A stretch of DNA of 64,000 nucleotides from Azospirillum soli (GTDB lineage: Bacteria > Pseudomonadota > Alphaproteobacteria > Azospirillales > Azospirillaceae). The notes beneath the pieces were generated by a model. That model saw nothing but the letters and a program-made list of their open reading frames with translations, did no database searches and was not told the DNA's origin. Numbering within the stretch: the first letter of the stretch is position 1; each line of letters starts with the position of its first letter. Below, piece after piece: positions 37,737-45,468 of this stretch. A program made the translations under genes and the position numbers. Where the stretch lies: the NCBI RefSeq assembly GCF_017876165.1, contig NZ_JAGINQ010000003.1:124001-188000 (forward strand). Reading direction: 5' to 3'.

Positions 37737-39131
37737 TTACGCTTCCATCGACTTCACGACCTCTTCGGTGACCTTCTTAGCGTCGCCGAACAGCATCATG
37801 GTGTTAGGGCGGAAGAACAGCTCGTTCTCCACGCCGGCGTAGCCGGAGGCCATCGAGCGCTTGATGAAGAACACCGTCTTGGCCTTCTCCACGTCGAGGA
37901 TCGGCATGCCGTAGATCGGGCTTTGCGGGTCGGTCTTGGCCGCCGGGTTGGTCACGTCGTTGGCCCCGATCACGAAGGCCACGTCGGCCGTGCCGAAGTC
38001 GCGGTTCACGTCCTCCAGCTCGAACACCTCGTCGTACGGCACGTTGGCCTCGGCCAGCAGCACGTTCATGTGCCCGGGCATGCGCCCCGCCACCGGGTGG
38101 ATGGCGTACTTGACCTCCACGCCCTCCTTCTTCAGGTGGTCGGCCATCTCGCGCAGCGCGTGCTGCGCCTGCGCCACCGCCATGCCGTAGCCCGGCACGA
38201 TGATCACCGACTGCGCGTTCTTCATGATGTAGGCCGCGTCCTCCGGCGAGCCGGCCTTCACCGTCCCGCGCTCGCCGCCGCCGCCCGCCGCCGCCGCCGC
38301 GCCCTCGCCGCCGAAGCCGCCGAGGATCACGTTGAAGATCGAGCGGTTCATGCCCTTGCACATGATGTAGGACAGGATCGCACCCGACGAGCCGACCAGC
38401 GCCCCGGTGATGATCAGCAGGTTGTTCTGCAGCGTGAAGCCGATGCCCGCCGCCGCCCAGCCGGAGTAGCTGTTCAGCATCGAGATGACCACCGGCATGT
38501 CCGCCCCGCCGATGGGGAGGATCAGCAGGAAGCCGAGCGCCAGCGCCACGATCACGATCAGCCACATGGCGACCGAGGCGTTCGACTGCACCAGCCAGAG
38601 GATCAGCAGGATGGTCAGCACGCCCAGGCCGGCGTTGAGGTGGTGCTGGAAGGGGAAGACCAGCGGCTTGCCCGAGACCAGCCCCTGCAGCTTGGCGAAC
38701 GCGACGATGGAGCCGGTGAAGGTGATGGCGCCGATGGCGGTGCCGAGCGCCATCTCGACCAGCGAGCCCTTGGCGATGGCGCCGGGCACGCCGATGCCGT
38801 AGGCGGCCGGCGAGTAGAAGGCGGCGAGCGCGACGAACACGGCGGCCAGACCGACCAGGCTGTGGAAGGCGGCGACCAGCTGGGGCAGCGCGGTCATCTC
38901 GATCTTCTTGGCGATGACGTAGCCGATGCCGCCGCCAATCGCGATGCCGAGGACGATCATCCAGTAGGACTGGACGATGGGCAGGGCCAGCGTGGTGAGG
39001 ATGGCGATGGTCATGCCGACCATGCCGTAGATGTTGCCCTGGCGCGAGGTCTCCGGGCTGGAGAGGCCGCGCAGCGCCATGACGAAGCAGACCGAGGCGA
39101 CCAGATAGAGAAGGGCGGCGAGGGTTTCCAT
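37737..39131 (-). CDS. pntB: NAD(P) transhydrogenase, beta subunit
   Basis: A 464-residue subunit with about nine membrane helices (domain II) and the C-terminal NADP(H)-binding domain III, with VIIVPGYGMAVAQAQHALRE for the Rossmann loop and DVAFVIGANDVTNPAA after it. With PntAA and PntAB it couples inward proton flow to NADP+ reduction by NADH. It starts 1 bp after the pntAB stop. An Ala/Gly-rich linker lies between membrane part and domain III. Confidence 0.96.
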   Translation of the reverse strand: METLAALLYLVASVCFVMALRGLSSPETSRQGNIYGMVGMTIAILTTLALPIVQSYWMIVLGIAIGGGIGYVIAKKIEMTALPQLVAAFHSLVGLAAVFVALAAFYSPAAYGIGVPGAIAKGSLVEMALGTAIGAITFTGSIVAFAKLQGLVSGKPLVFPFQHHLNAGLGVLTILLILWLVQSNASVAMWLIVIVALALGFLLILPIGGADMPVVISMLNSYSGWAAAGIGFTLQNNLLIITGALVGSSGAILSYIMCKGMNRSIFNVILGGFGGEGAAAAAGGGGERGTVKAGSPEDAAYIMKNAQSVIIVPGYGMAVAQAQHALREMADHLKKEGVEVKYAIHPVAGRMPGHMNVLLAEANVPYDEVFELEDVNRDFGTADVAFVIGANDVTNPAAKTDPQSPIYGMPILDVEKAKTVFFIKRSMASGYAGVENELFFRPNTMMLFGDAKKVTEEVVKSMEA

Positions 39132-39132
39132 C

Positions 39133-39552
39133 TTACTGACCCTTCTTCTTGAACATGCTGAGCATGCGCTGGGTGACGAGGAAGCCGCCGAAGATGTTGA
39201 CGCTGGCCAGGATGACGGCGAGGAAGCCCATCACCTTGGAAAAGCCGAACCCGGCCGGGCCGGCGGCGATCAGGGCGCCGACGATGATCACCGAGGACAC
39301 CGCGTTGGTCACCGCCATCAGCGGCGAGTGCAGCGCCGGGGTGACCCGCCACACCACGTAGTAGCCCACAAAGCAGGCCAGCACGAACACCGTCAGGCCG
39401 GTGATGAAAAAGCTGCCGTGGCCGGCGGCCTCCGCCGGGACGGCGGGCACCTGGGTGGCCACCTGGGCGGCCAGCGCGTCGGCCTGCTGGCTGAGCGCGG
39501 CAAGGTTCGCCTTCAGCTCGGCAAGGCGCGCGGTCAGTTGGGTCTGGTCCAT
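39133..39552 (-). CDS. pntAB: NAD(P) transhydrogenase, alpha-2 membrane subunit
   Basis: A 139-residue subunit with three to four membrane helices ([54 protein letters not shown]) preceded by a helical N-terminus. Its existence as a separate gene is the three-subunit arrangement of Rhodospirillum rubrum. It starts 12 bp after pntAA. Confidence 0.95.
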   Translation of the reverse strand: MDQTQLTARLAELKANLAALSQQADALAAQVATQVPAVPAEAAGHGSFFITGLTVFVLACFVGYYVVWRVTPALHSPLMAVTNAVSSVIIVGALIAAGPAGFGFSKVMGFLAVILASVNIFGGFLVTQRMLSMFKKKGQ

Positions 39553-39564
39553 GTGTTTCCTCCC

Positions 39565-40722
39565 TTAGACCGTCTGGCCGGCGAAGGCGGGGTGGACGAC
39601 CTGGCCGTCGCGGGTCAGCGCGATGGCCTTGACGATCTCGTCGTCCCAGTTGAGCGCGATGCCCGTGTCCTTGTCGTGCAGCGACTGCAGCAGGGCGAGC
39701 AGGTTCTTGGCGTAGAGCAGCGACGCCGACTCGGCGATGCGGCTGGGGTAGTTGCCGTGCCCGACGATCTTCACACCATTGGCTGTGGTCACCACCTCGC
39801 CGAGCTTGGAGCCCTCGACGTTTCCGCCCTGCTCCACCGCAAGGTCGATGATCACCGAGCCCGGCTTCATCGAGGCGACATGCTCGGCGGTCACCAGCAC
39901 CGGGGCCTTCCGGCCGGGGATCAGCGCGGTGGTGATGACGATGTCCTGCTTCTTGATGTGCTCGGCCACCAGCGCCGCCTGCTGGCGCTTGTAGTCGTCC
40001 GACATCTCCTTGGCGTAGCCGCCGGCCGTCTCGGCCTGTTTGAACTCCTCGTTCTCCACCGCGACAAAGCTGCCGCCCAGGCTCTGCACCTGCTCCTTGA
40101 CCGCCGGGCGCACGTCGGTGGCCGAGACGATGGCGCCCAGCCGCTTGGCGGTGGCGATGGCCTGCAAGCCGGCGACGCCGACACCCATGATGAAGGCGCG
40201 CGCCGGCGGCACGGTGCCGGCGGCGGTCATCATCATCGGAAAGGCGCGGCCGTACTCAGAAGCGGCGTCCACGACGGCCTTGTAGCCGGCGAGGTTGGCT
40301 TGGCTCGACAGCACGTCCATGACCTGGGCGCGGGTGATGCGCGGCATGAACTCCATGGCGAAGGCGTTCACCCCGGCCGCCGCGTAGGCCTGCAGCGACT
40401 CGCGGGCGTTGTGCGGCTGGAGGATGCCGAAGAGCAGGGCGCCGCGCTTGATCAGCGCCAGCTCGTCCTCACCGCCCTCGGCGGCGGTCAGCGGGCGCTG
40501 CACCTTCAGCACGATGTCGGCGTCGGCCAGCGCCGAGGCCGCGTCGGGCGCGATGGTGGCGCCGGCCGCCGCGAACACCGCGTCCGGCAGGTTCGAGCCG
40601 AGGCCCGCACCGGTTTCCACGACCACGTCGAGGTTGAGGGCTTTCAACTTCTTGACCGTCTCCGGCGAGGCCGCGACGCGGTGCTCGCCCGCGCGGCGCT
40701 CCCTGGGTATGGCGACTTTCAT
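39565..40722 (-). CDS. pntAA: NAD(P) transhydrogenase, alpha-1 NAD-binding subunit
   Basis: A 385-residue soluble domain I: MKVAIPRERRAGEHRVAASP at the start, the AlaDh/PNT Rossmann stretch RAFIMGVGVAGLQAIATAKR near residue 170, and the QDIVITTALIPGRKAPVLVT region of the mobile loop. The start ATG at 40722 follows AGGGAGAAG; an extended frame to 40785 has no homology. It is the first gene of pntAA-pntAB-pntB. Confidence 0.96.
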   Translation of the reverse strand: MKVAIPRERRAGEHRVAASPETVKKLKALNLDVVVETGAGLGSNLPDAVFAAAGATIAPDAASALADADIVLKVQRPLTAAEGGEDELALIKRGALLFGILQPHNARESLQAYAAAGVNAFAMEFMPRITRAQVMDVLSSQANLAGYKAVVDAASEYGRAFPMMMTAAGTVPPARAFIMGVGVAGLQAIATAKRLGAIVSATDVRPAVKEQVQSLGGSFVAVENEEFKQAETAGGYAKEMSDDYKRQQAALVAEHIKKQDIVITTALIPGRKAPVLVTAEHVASMKPGSVIIDLAVEQGGNVEGSKLGEVVTTANGVKIVGHGNYPSRIAESASLLYAKNLLALLQSLHDKDTGIALNWDDEIVKAIALTRDGQVVHPAFAGQTV

Positions 40723-41062
40723 TGCTTTTCTTCTCCCTGCCGCGAAGTGGCCGATTTCCGGGCAATCGGCATAGTCCATAGGCATGAATGCCGGATTTGT
40801 GACGCTTTGTGAAGCGGCACCTCGACGATGGTATTACCAGCGGAGTTGCTGCGTCGCAATAATTTGGATGCGCTTCCCGCCATGCGCGCACGCAGAGAGC
40901 AAGGTCGCTGCATTCTCAACAACACGCCATACCACTTTCTGGCAAGGCGGCGGCTGGCTGTGGCAACGGGTGCCGGGGGGCGGCTGCCCCCTTGCCATCG
41001 TCCCCGGCCATGGATATCGTCCCGCCCCGTTTCCGAATGTCCCTATTTGAGGTTACCTGATC
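40723..41062. other. Divergent regulatory region between pntAA and gapR-like gene
   Basis: This 340-bp gap must hold promoters for both genes. It contains a direct repeat TTTGTGACGC/TTTGTGAAGC around 40796-40814 and the hairpin GGGGGC-ggct-GCCCCC at 40976-40991, extended by GGCAA/TTGCC. I see no convincing -35/-10 pair and no extra gene. Confidence 0.35.
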
Positions 41063-41311
41063 ATGTCCGACGTCGGCGGCATTGCGGCGGATCGCCTGAG
41101 GTCCTTCGTCGAGCGCATCGAGCGCCTCGAAGAGGAGAAGCGCGGCCTTCAGGAGGACGTCAAGGAAGTCTACGCCGAGGCCAAGGGCACCGGCTTCGAC
41201 ACCAAGATCATCCGCCAGATCATCCGCCTGCGGAAGATGGACAAGGCCGACCGCCAGGAACAAGAAGCGCTGCTGGACCTCTACAAGGAAGCCCTAGGGA
41301 TGGTGGAATAA
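41063..41311 (+). CDS. GapR-like DNA-binding protein (DUF2312/UPF0335)
   Basis: An 82-residue all-helical protein: RLRSFVERIERLEEEKRGLQ, then EVYAEAKGTGFDTKIIRQII and RLRKMDKADRQEQEALLDLY. This is the full pattern of DUF2312; the Caulobacter member GapR is an essential nucleoid protein that clamps over-twisted AT-rich DNA. GAGG lies about 11 bp before the ATG. The gene converges with trpE(G). Confidence 0.92.
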   Translation: MSDVGGIAADRLRSFVERIERLEEEKRGLQEDVKEVYAEAKGTGFDTKIIRQIIRLRKMDKADRQEQEALLDLYKEALGMVE

Positions 41312-41320
41312 GCAGCCTTT

Positions 41321-43525
41321 TCAGGCCGCTTTCTCCACAACCGCATTCCGCCCGGCCAGCCGGGCCATGACGTTTCCGATCAATGACAGTCCGGCACCTC
41401 CCCCGAGCGACAGGATCGACTCGGGATGGAACTGCACGGCCGCGAGCGGCAGGCGGCGGTGTTCGACGGCCATCACCTGCCCGTCGTCCGTCTCCGCCGT
41501 CACCCGCAACTCATCCGGCAGCCGATCGCGCCGCGCCACCAGCGAGTGGTAGCGGCCCACGGTGAGGCGGTCCGGCAAACCGTCGAACATGCAGCCGCCG
41601 AGTATCCGCACGTCCGACGCCTTGCCATGGACCGGTTCCGGCAGCACGGACAGTTCGCCACCAAAGCGCTCCACCATGCCCTGAAGGCCGAGGCACACCC
41701 CGAACACCGGCACGCCGAGGTCCAGGGCGGCGTCGATGGTCCCGGACAGGTCGAAGTCCGCCGGGCGGCCGGGACCGGGCGACAGAACGACGAGGTCCGG
41801 CGGGTTGGACGCTAGCGCCGCGCGGGCGTGAGTGTGGCGCAGGGTCGTCACCGCCGCACCGGTCTGCCGCAGATAGTCGGCCAGCGTGTGCACGAAGCTG
41901 TCGTCGTGGTCCACCAGCAGCACGCGCTTGCCCTGCCCCGTCTTCGGAGCCGGCAAGGTCGTGGCGGGAGCCGGAAGCAAGCCCCGGATAGCGTCGCGGA
42001 AGGCGGCGGCCTTCAGGTGGCATTCGGCGTTCTCGGCGTCCGGGTCGCTATCGGACAGCAGCGTCGCGCCGGCGCGGACGAAGGCCACGCCGTCCTTCAT
42101 GCGGATGGTGCGCAGCGTCAGCCCGGTGTCCATCCCGCCGTCGAATCCCAGCCGTCCGAAGGCCCCACCGTACCAGCGGCGCGGCGATTTCTCCGTATCC
42201 TCCAGGAACTGCATGGCCCAGCGCTTCGGCGCGCCAGTCACCGTGACCGCCCAGCTGTGGGTCAGGAAGGCGTCGAGCGCGTCGAATTCCGCCCGCAAGG
42301 TGCCCTCGACATGGTCAACCGTGTGAATCAGGCGGGAGTACAGCTCGATCAGCCGCCGGCCGATGACGCGGACGGAGCCGGGCTCGCACACCCGCGCCTT
42401 GTCGTTGCGGTCCACGTCGGTGCACATGGTCAGCTCCGCCGCGTCCTTGGCCGAGTTCAGCAGCCGCAGGATCTGCGAGGCGTCGCCCAGCGCGTCCGCC
42501 CCGCGCGCGACCGTGCCGGAGATCGGGCAGGTCTCGATGCGGCGGCCCTGCACGCGGACATACATCTCTGGGCTGGCGGCGACGAGGAATTCACCGAAAC
42601 CGAGGTTGACGAGGGCCTCGTACGGCGCGGGGTTGGCTTGCCGCAGGCGGCGGAAGACGGTGGAGGGGCTGTCCGAGCACGGCTCGGCAAAGGTCTGGCC
42701 GGGCACCACCTCGAACAGGTCGCCGCGCCGGAAGGCGGCCTTGGCGGCCTCGACCACCCGTTGGTACTCGCCGGGGGCATGGTCCGCCTCGGCCGCCGCG
42801 TTGGTGTCCGGGCGGTAGGGATGGGCGCGGCCGGTGCGCGCCAGACCGGCGGTGGAGGCGTCACCGCAGGCGAACTCGTAGGAGAAGCGGCGGGCCACCC
42901 CGGCGGACGGGTCCACGGCGACCAAAGTGTCGGGGAGGTAGAGGACAAGGTCGCGCTGGTCGTCCGGACGCTCCAGCGTCAAGCGGATCGGCTCGAACTG
43001 AAAGGCAAGGTCGTAGGCGAAGGCGCCGTAGAGCCCCAGCAATGGATCGCCCAACACCAGATCGTCCGGGGCGGCGAAGAGGTCGAGCAGGACGCGCAGC
43101 ACGGAGAAGACGGAGGGCTGGCGGCTGCGCTCCTCCTCGGCGAAGGAGTGGGTTGGTTTGCGGACCAGCACCGTGACGCGGGCGGGTGCGGTCTCGATTC
43201 CGGCCAGCGCCTCCATGCCGCGCAGGGCGGCGGCGATGGCGGGCAGCAGCACGCGACCCCGCGCGTTCAGGGCGTCGATGCGCACCGTGCGGCCGCGCGC
43301 GGTGATCGCCAGCGGCGGATCGGTGAAGCCCAGCGCGAAGCGGCGGTAGCGGCCCGGCGCCTCCACCCCGCTGCCCAGCACCAGGCCGCGCCGGGTGTCG
43401 AGCACGGCGATGATCGGGTCGAGCGCGGCGTCGGGGTCCAGCGCTTCGGCCGTGCGGGCGATGGTCAGGCCGCCGCGCGTGCGGTAACCGAGCGGGTCGA
43501 GGTGCTTGGGATCGGCGAGGAACAT
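41321..43525 (-). CDS. trpE(G): Anthranilate synthase, fused TrpE-TrpG
   Basis: A 734-residue fusion making anthranilate from chorismate and glutamine. The TrpE part covers about residues 1-520 (PYEALVNLGFGEFLVAASPE, CPISGTVARGAD, LTMCTDVDRNDKARVCEPGS). The glutamine amidotransferase follows from about 545, with VLLVDHDDSFVHTLADYLRQ, nucleophile Cys in GVCLGLQGM and the triad His in AAVQFHPES. The start ATG at 43525 has AGGAGA 7 bp upstream. Control is by the upstream trpL attenuator. Such fusions are typical of Azospirillum and rhizobia. Confidence 0.97.
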   Translation of the reverse strand: MFLADPKHLDPLGYRTRGGLTIARTAEALDPDAALDPIIAVLDTRRGLVLGSGVEAPGRYRRFALGFTDPPLAITARGRTVRIDALNARGRVLLPAIAAALRGMEALAGIETAPARVTVLVRKPTHSFAEEERSRQPSVFSVLRVLLDLFAAPDDLVLGDPLLGLYGAFAYDLAFQFEPIRLTLERPDDQRDLVLYLPDTLVAVDPSAGVARRFSYEFACGDASTAGLARTGRAHPYRPDTNAAAEADHAPGEYQRVVEAAKAAFRRGDLFEVVPGQTFAEPCSDSPSTVFRRLRQANPAPYEALVNLGFGEFLVAASPEMYVRVQGRRIETCPISGTVARGADALGDASQILRLLNSAKDAAELTMCTDVDRNDKARVCEPGSVRVIGRRLIELYSRLIHTVDHVEGTLRAEFDALDAFLTHSWAVTVTGAPKRWAMQFLEDTEKSPRRWYGGAFGRLGFDGGMDTGLTLRTIRMKDGVAFVRAGATLLSDSDPDAENAECHLKAAAFRDAIRGLLPAPATTLPAPKTGQGKRVLLVDHDDSFVHTLADYLRQTGAAVTTLRHTHARAALASNPPDLVVLSPGPGRPADFDLSGTIDAALDLGVPVFGVCLGLQGMVERFGGELSVLPEPVHGKASDVRILGGCMFDGLPDRLTVGRYHSLVARRDRLPDELRVTAETDDGQVMAVEHRRLPLAAVQFHPESILSLGGGAGLSLIGNVMARLAGRNAVVEKAA

Positions 43526-43587
43526 CTGGGGTCTCCTGTGACGGCGCACCCGGAGATCCCTGCTCGACACCCTGATTCCCGATATGG

Positions 43588-43620
43588 AAAAGGCCGCCCC
43601 GGAACCTCCGGGCGGCCTTT
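43588..43620 (-). terminator. trp attenuator terminator
   Basis: The stem AAAGGCCGCC... / GGCGGCCTTT with inner CCGGA/TCCGG and one bulge is followed on the minus strand by TTTT. It lies between the leader peptide and trpE(G), as in classic attenuation. Confidence 0.9.
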
Positions 43621-43654
43621 GATCGATGTGTGCGCTCACGCGCGTTGGCTGGCC

Positions 43655-43672
43655 GGCCCGGTTAGACGGGCC
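43655..43672 (-). promoter_or_regulatory. Leader pause hairpin in trpL
   Basis: On the minus strand GGCCCG-tctaac-CGGGCC immediately follows the three Trp codons and contains the trpL stop. It is the candidate 1:2 hairpin that a ribosome at the Trp codons or stop would disrupt. Confidence 0.65.
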
Positions 43673-43712
43673 ACCACCAACGACGGCTGAGGGTGAGCGA
43701 CGGCGTGTTCAT
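43662..43712 (-). CDS. trpL: trp operon leader peptide
   Basis: A 16-residue ORF, MNTPSLTLSRRWWWPV, with three consecutive Trp codons, just upstream of an attenuator terminator and trpE(G). Ribosome stalling at the Trp codons when charged tRNA-Trp is scarce should favour antitermination. A TTGACA box (43749-43744) would put the transcript start almost at the leader ATG. Confidence 0.92.
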   Translation of the reverse strand: MNTPSLTLSRRWWWPV

Positions 43713-43745
43713 GACTGGAAGTTCGCCACAGCGGATGTGGGGTTG

Positions 43746-44399
43746 TCAAGCGGGCTCGCCGTGATAGGCGCGCAGCTCGCCCATAGCCTGCCGCAGGATC
43801 GACCAGGCGGCGGACAGCGACAGGCTGGCGATCACGGCGGCGACCAGGATGTCCGGCCAGCCCTGCCCCATCGCCCAGACGCCGCCCGCCGCCATAATGA
43901 CCGCGATATTGGCCATCGCATCGTTGCGCGAGCACAGCCAGACCGAGCGCATGTTGGCGTCGCCGCGCCGGCTGGCGAACAGCAGCGCCGCGACCGAGAC
44001 GTTGGCGGCCAGCGCCAGCAGCCCGACGAGACTCATCACCGGCGCGTCGGGCACGGTACCGGCGTAGGCATTCCAAGCGGTCGAGCCCACCACCCACAGC
44101 CCCATGGCGCCCAGCGACAAACCTTTCAGCAGGGCGGCGCGGGCGCGCCATTCCAGCGCCTTGCCCAGCACCCACAGGCTGACGCCGTAGTTGGCGGCGT
44201 CGGCCAGGAAATCCAGCGCGTCGGCGCGGAGCGCCATCGAGTCCGCGTCGATGCTGGCCGTCAGCTCGATCACGAACATGATCGCGTTGATCAGCAGGGC
44301 CATGCGCAGGATGCGGCGATAGTCGGCCTGCCGGCCGCCGCCACCCTTCCCGCCCACTCCGCAACCACCCCCGCAACAATCGCCGGCCATGCCGTTCAT
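43746..44399 (-). CDS. Cation diffusion facilitator-family transporter
   Basis: A 217-residue transporter with six hydrophobic helices and a Cys/Gly-rich N-terminus (GDCCGGGCGVGGKGGGG) that could bind metal. The metal-site helices read ADALDFLADAANY and SRNDAMANIAVIM: Asp residues are kept, but the His of the usual HxxxD is replaced. It should export divalent metal such as Co, Zn or Cd, with selectivity uncertain. It lacks the long C-terminal cytoplasmic domain. Its stop codon overlaps the TTGACA box of the trp promoter region. Confidence 0.87.
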   Translation of the reverse strand: MNGMAGDCCGGGCGVGGKGGGGRQADYRRILRMALLINAIMFVIELTASIDADSMALRADALDFLADAANYGVSLWVLGKALEWRARAALLKGLSLGAMGLWVVGSTAWNAYAGTVPDAPVMSLVGLLALAANVSVAALLFASRRGDANMRSVWLCSRNDAMANIAVIMAAGGVWAMGQGWPDILVAAVIASLSLSAAWSILRQAMGELRAYHGEPA

Positions 44400-44556
44400 C
44401 TCCCTCGCTTTGCGACGCGCGCCCTACCCTACGGGCTTGGCGCGGAGGCGTCCACATCAATAAGGACTGTCTAATGTATGGGTGTCATGCCTTGCCGCCA
44501 TGGGCCTTCGCACCACGCTCTTTGGACGAGGTTCCAAGCAACAAGGGAGGAAGGAC

Positions 44557-44994
44557 ATGACCACCGTTGCCGACGTTTTGAACCACAAGGGCCGCAGCGT
44601 CGTCTCCATCCTGCCGTCGGAATCGGTCGAAACGGCCGCACGCCTGCTGACCGACAAGCGCATCGGCGCCGTCGTGGTCCGTGACCGGCGCGGGAAGCTG
44701 ATCGGGATCCTGTCCGAACGCGACATCGTCCGCGCGGTGGCCCTGCGCGGAGCGGACGCGATGGAACACACGGTCGAGGATCTGATGACCAAGACGGTCA
44801 AGACCTGCCGGCCCGCCGACACGATCAAGGAGGTGATGCAGATGATGACCCTGCGCCGCCACCGCCACGTACCGGTGTGCGACGATGCGGGCGACCTCGT
44901 CGGCGTCGTGTCCATCGGCGACGCGGTCAAGGCCCGCCTGGACGAGCAGGCCCACGAGGTGGCCGTGCTGAAGGATTTGGCGCTTACGCGGTAG
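44557..44994 (+). CDS. Paired CBS-domain protein
   Basis: A 145-residue protein made of two CBS motifs: VVSILPSESVETAARLLTDK and GAVVVRDRRGKLIGILSERD for the first, KTCRPADTIKEVMQMMTLRR and HVPVCDDAGDLVGVVSIGDA for the second. Stand-alone CBS pairs bind adenine nucleotides and act as energy sensors. GGGAGG lies 7 bp before the ATG, which sets the start. The partner is not evident. Confidence 0.92.
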   Translation: MTTVADVLNHKGRSVVSILPSESVETAARLLTDKRIGAVVVRDRRGKLIGILSERDIVRAVALRGADAMEHTVEDLMTKTVKTCRPADTIKEVMQMMTLRRHRHVPVCDDAGDLVGVVSIGDAVKARLDEQAHEVAVLKDLALTR

Positions 44995-45001
44995 CGCCCG
45001 G

Positions 45002-45036
45002 TGCCCCCTCCCACGCGGGAAACGTGGGAGGGGGCA
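45002..45036. terminator. 14-bp hairpin between convergent genes
   Basis: TGCCCCCTCCCACG (45002-45015) pairs perfectly with CGTGGGAGGGGGCA (45023-45036). It lies between the CBS gene stop (44994) and the small minus-strand gene stop (45042), and lacks a T run. Confidence 0.7.
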
Positions 45037-45041
45037 ACCGG

Positions 45042-45263
45042 TTACTTGTCCCTCTTCTGCCCGGTGTCCTTGCCCACGGTGACGGTCGTCTCGGGACCGC
45101 CGCCGGTGGAGGTCTGCGCGTCCGTGTAATCTCCGGTGGACTCGCCCATGCCCATTCCGGCTCGTCCGGGCAGCGGGCCGCCGTCGGCGGGGGATGCCGA
45201 ACCGGGGGTGGGATGGCTCTCCACGGTCTGATCCTCGGCTTTGCGGTTGTCTCGTTCGGCCAT
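45042..45263 (-). CDS. Hypothetical 73-residue acidic, disordered protein
   Basis: A small ORF with a strong AGGAGG site 5-6 bp before its ATG. The product is rich in Gly, Ser, Thr, Asp and Pro (GRAGMGMGESTGDYTDAQTS), has no Cys and no hydrophobic segment, and ends KDTGQKRDK. It looks intrinsically disordered; stress-type hydrophilic proteins share this composition, but no family is recognised. It is divergent from the response regulator. Confidence 0.6.
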   Translation of the reverse strand: MAERDNRKAEDQTVESHPTPGSASPADGGPLPGRAGMGMGESTGDYTDAQTSTGGGPETTVTVGKDTGQKRDK

Positions 45264-45468
45264 GCGAGCCTCCTTCCTTCGCGCCTTTCCGACCACCAAC
45301 ACCCACTTTCGAACGGAGTTCCGGACAAGAATCCACACCCCGCACGGTGAAGGCGCAGCGCGGTTGCGACCCGGAATCGCGCTAACACGTCTCCACGCCC
45401 TGCAATGCGCGGAAGGGAGCCGAATATTTGACTTCAGCCCAGGAGCCCGAACCAGCCGGACCCCGCCC

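Noticed and set aside
41828..43690. 620-codon open frame antisense to trpE(G)
   Set aside because: It overlaps trpE(G) entirely and the trp attenuator in part, and has no recognisable domain or start signal.
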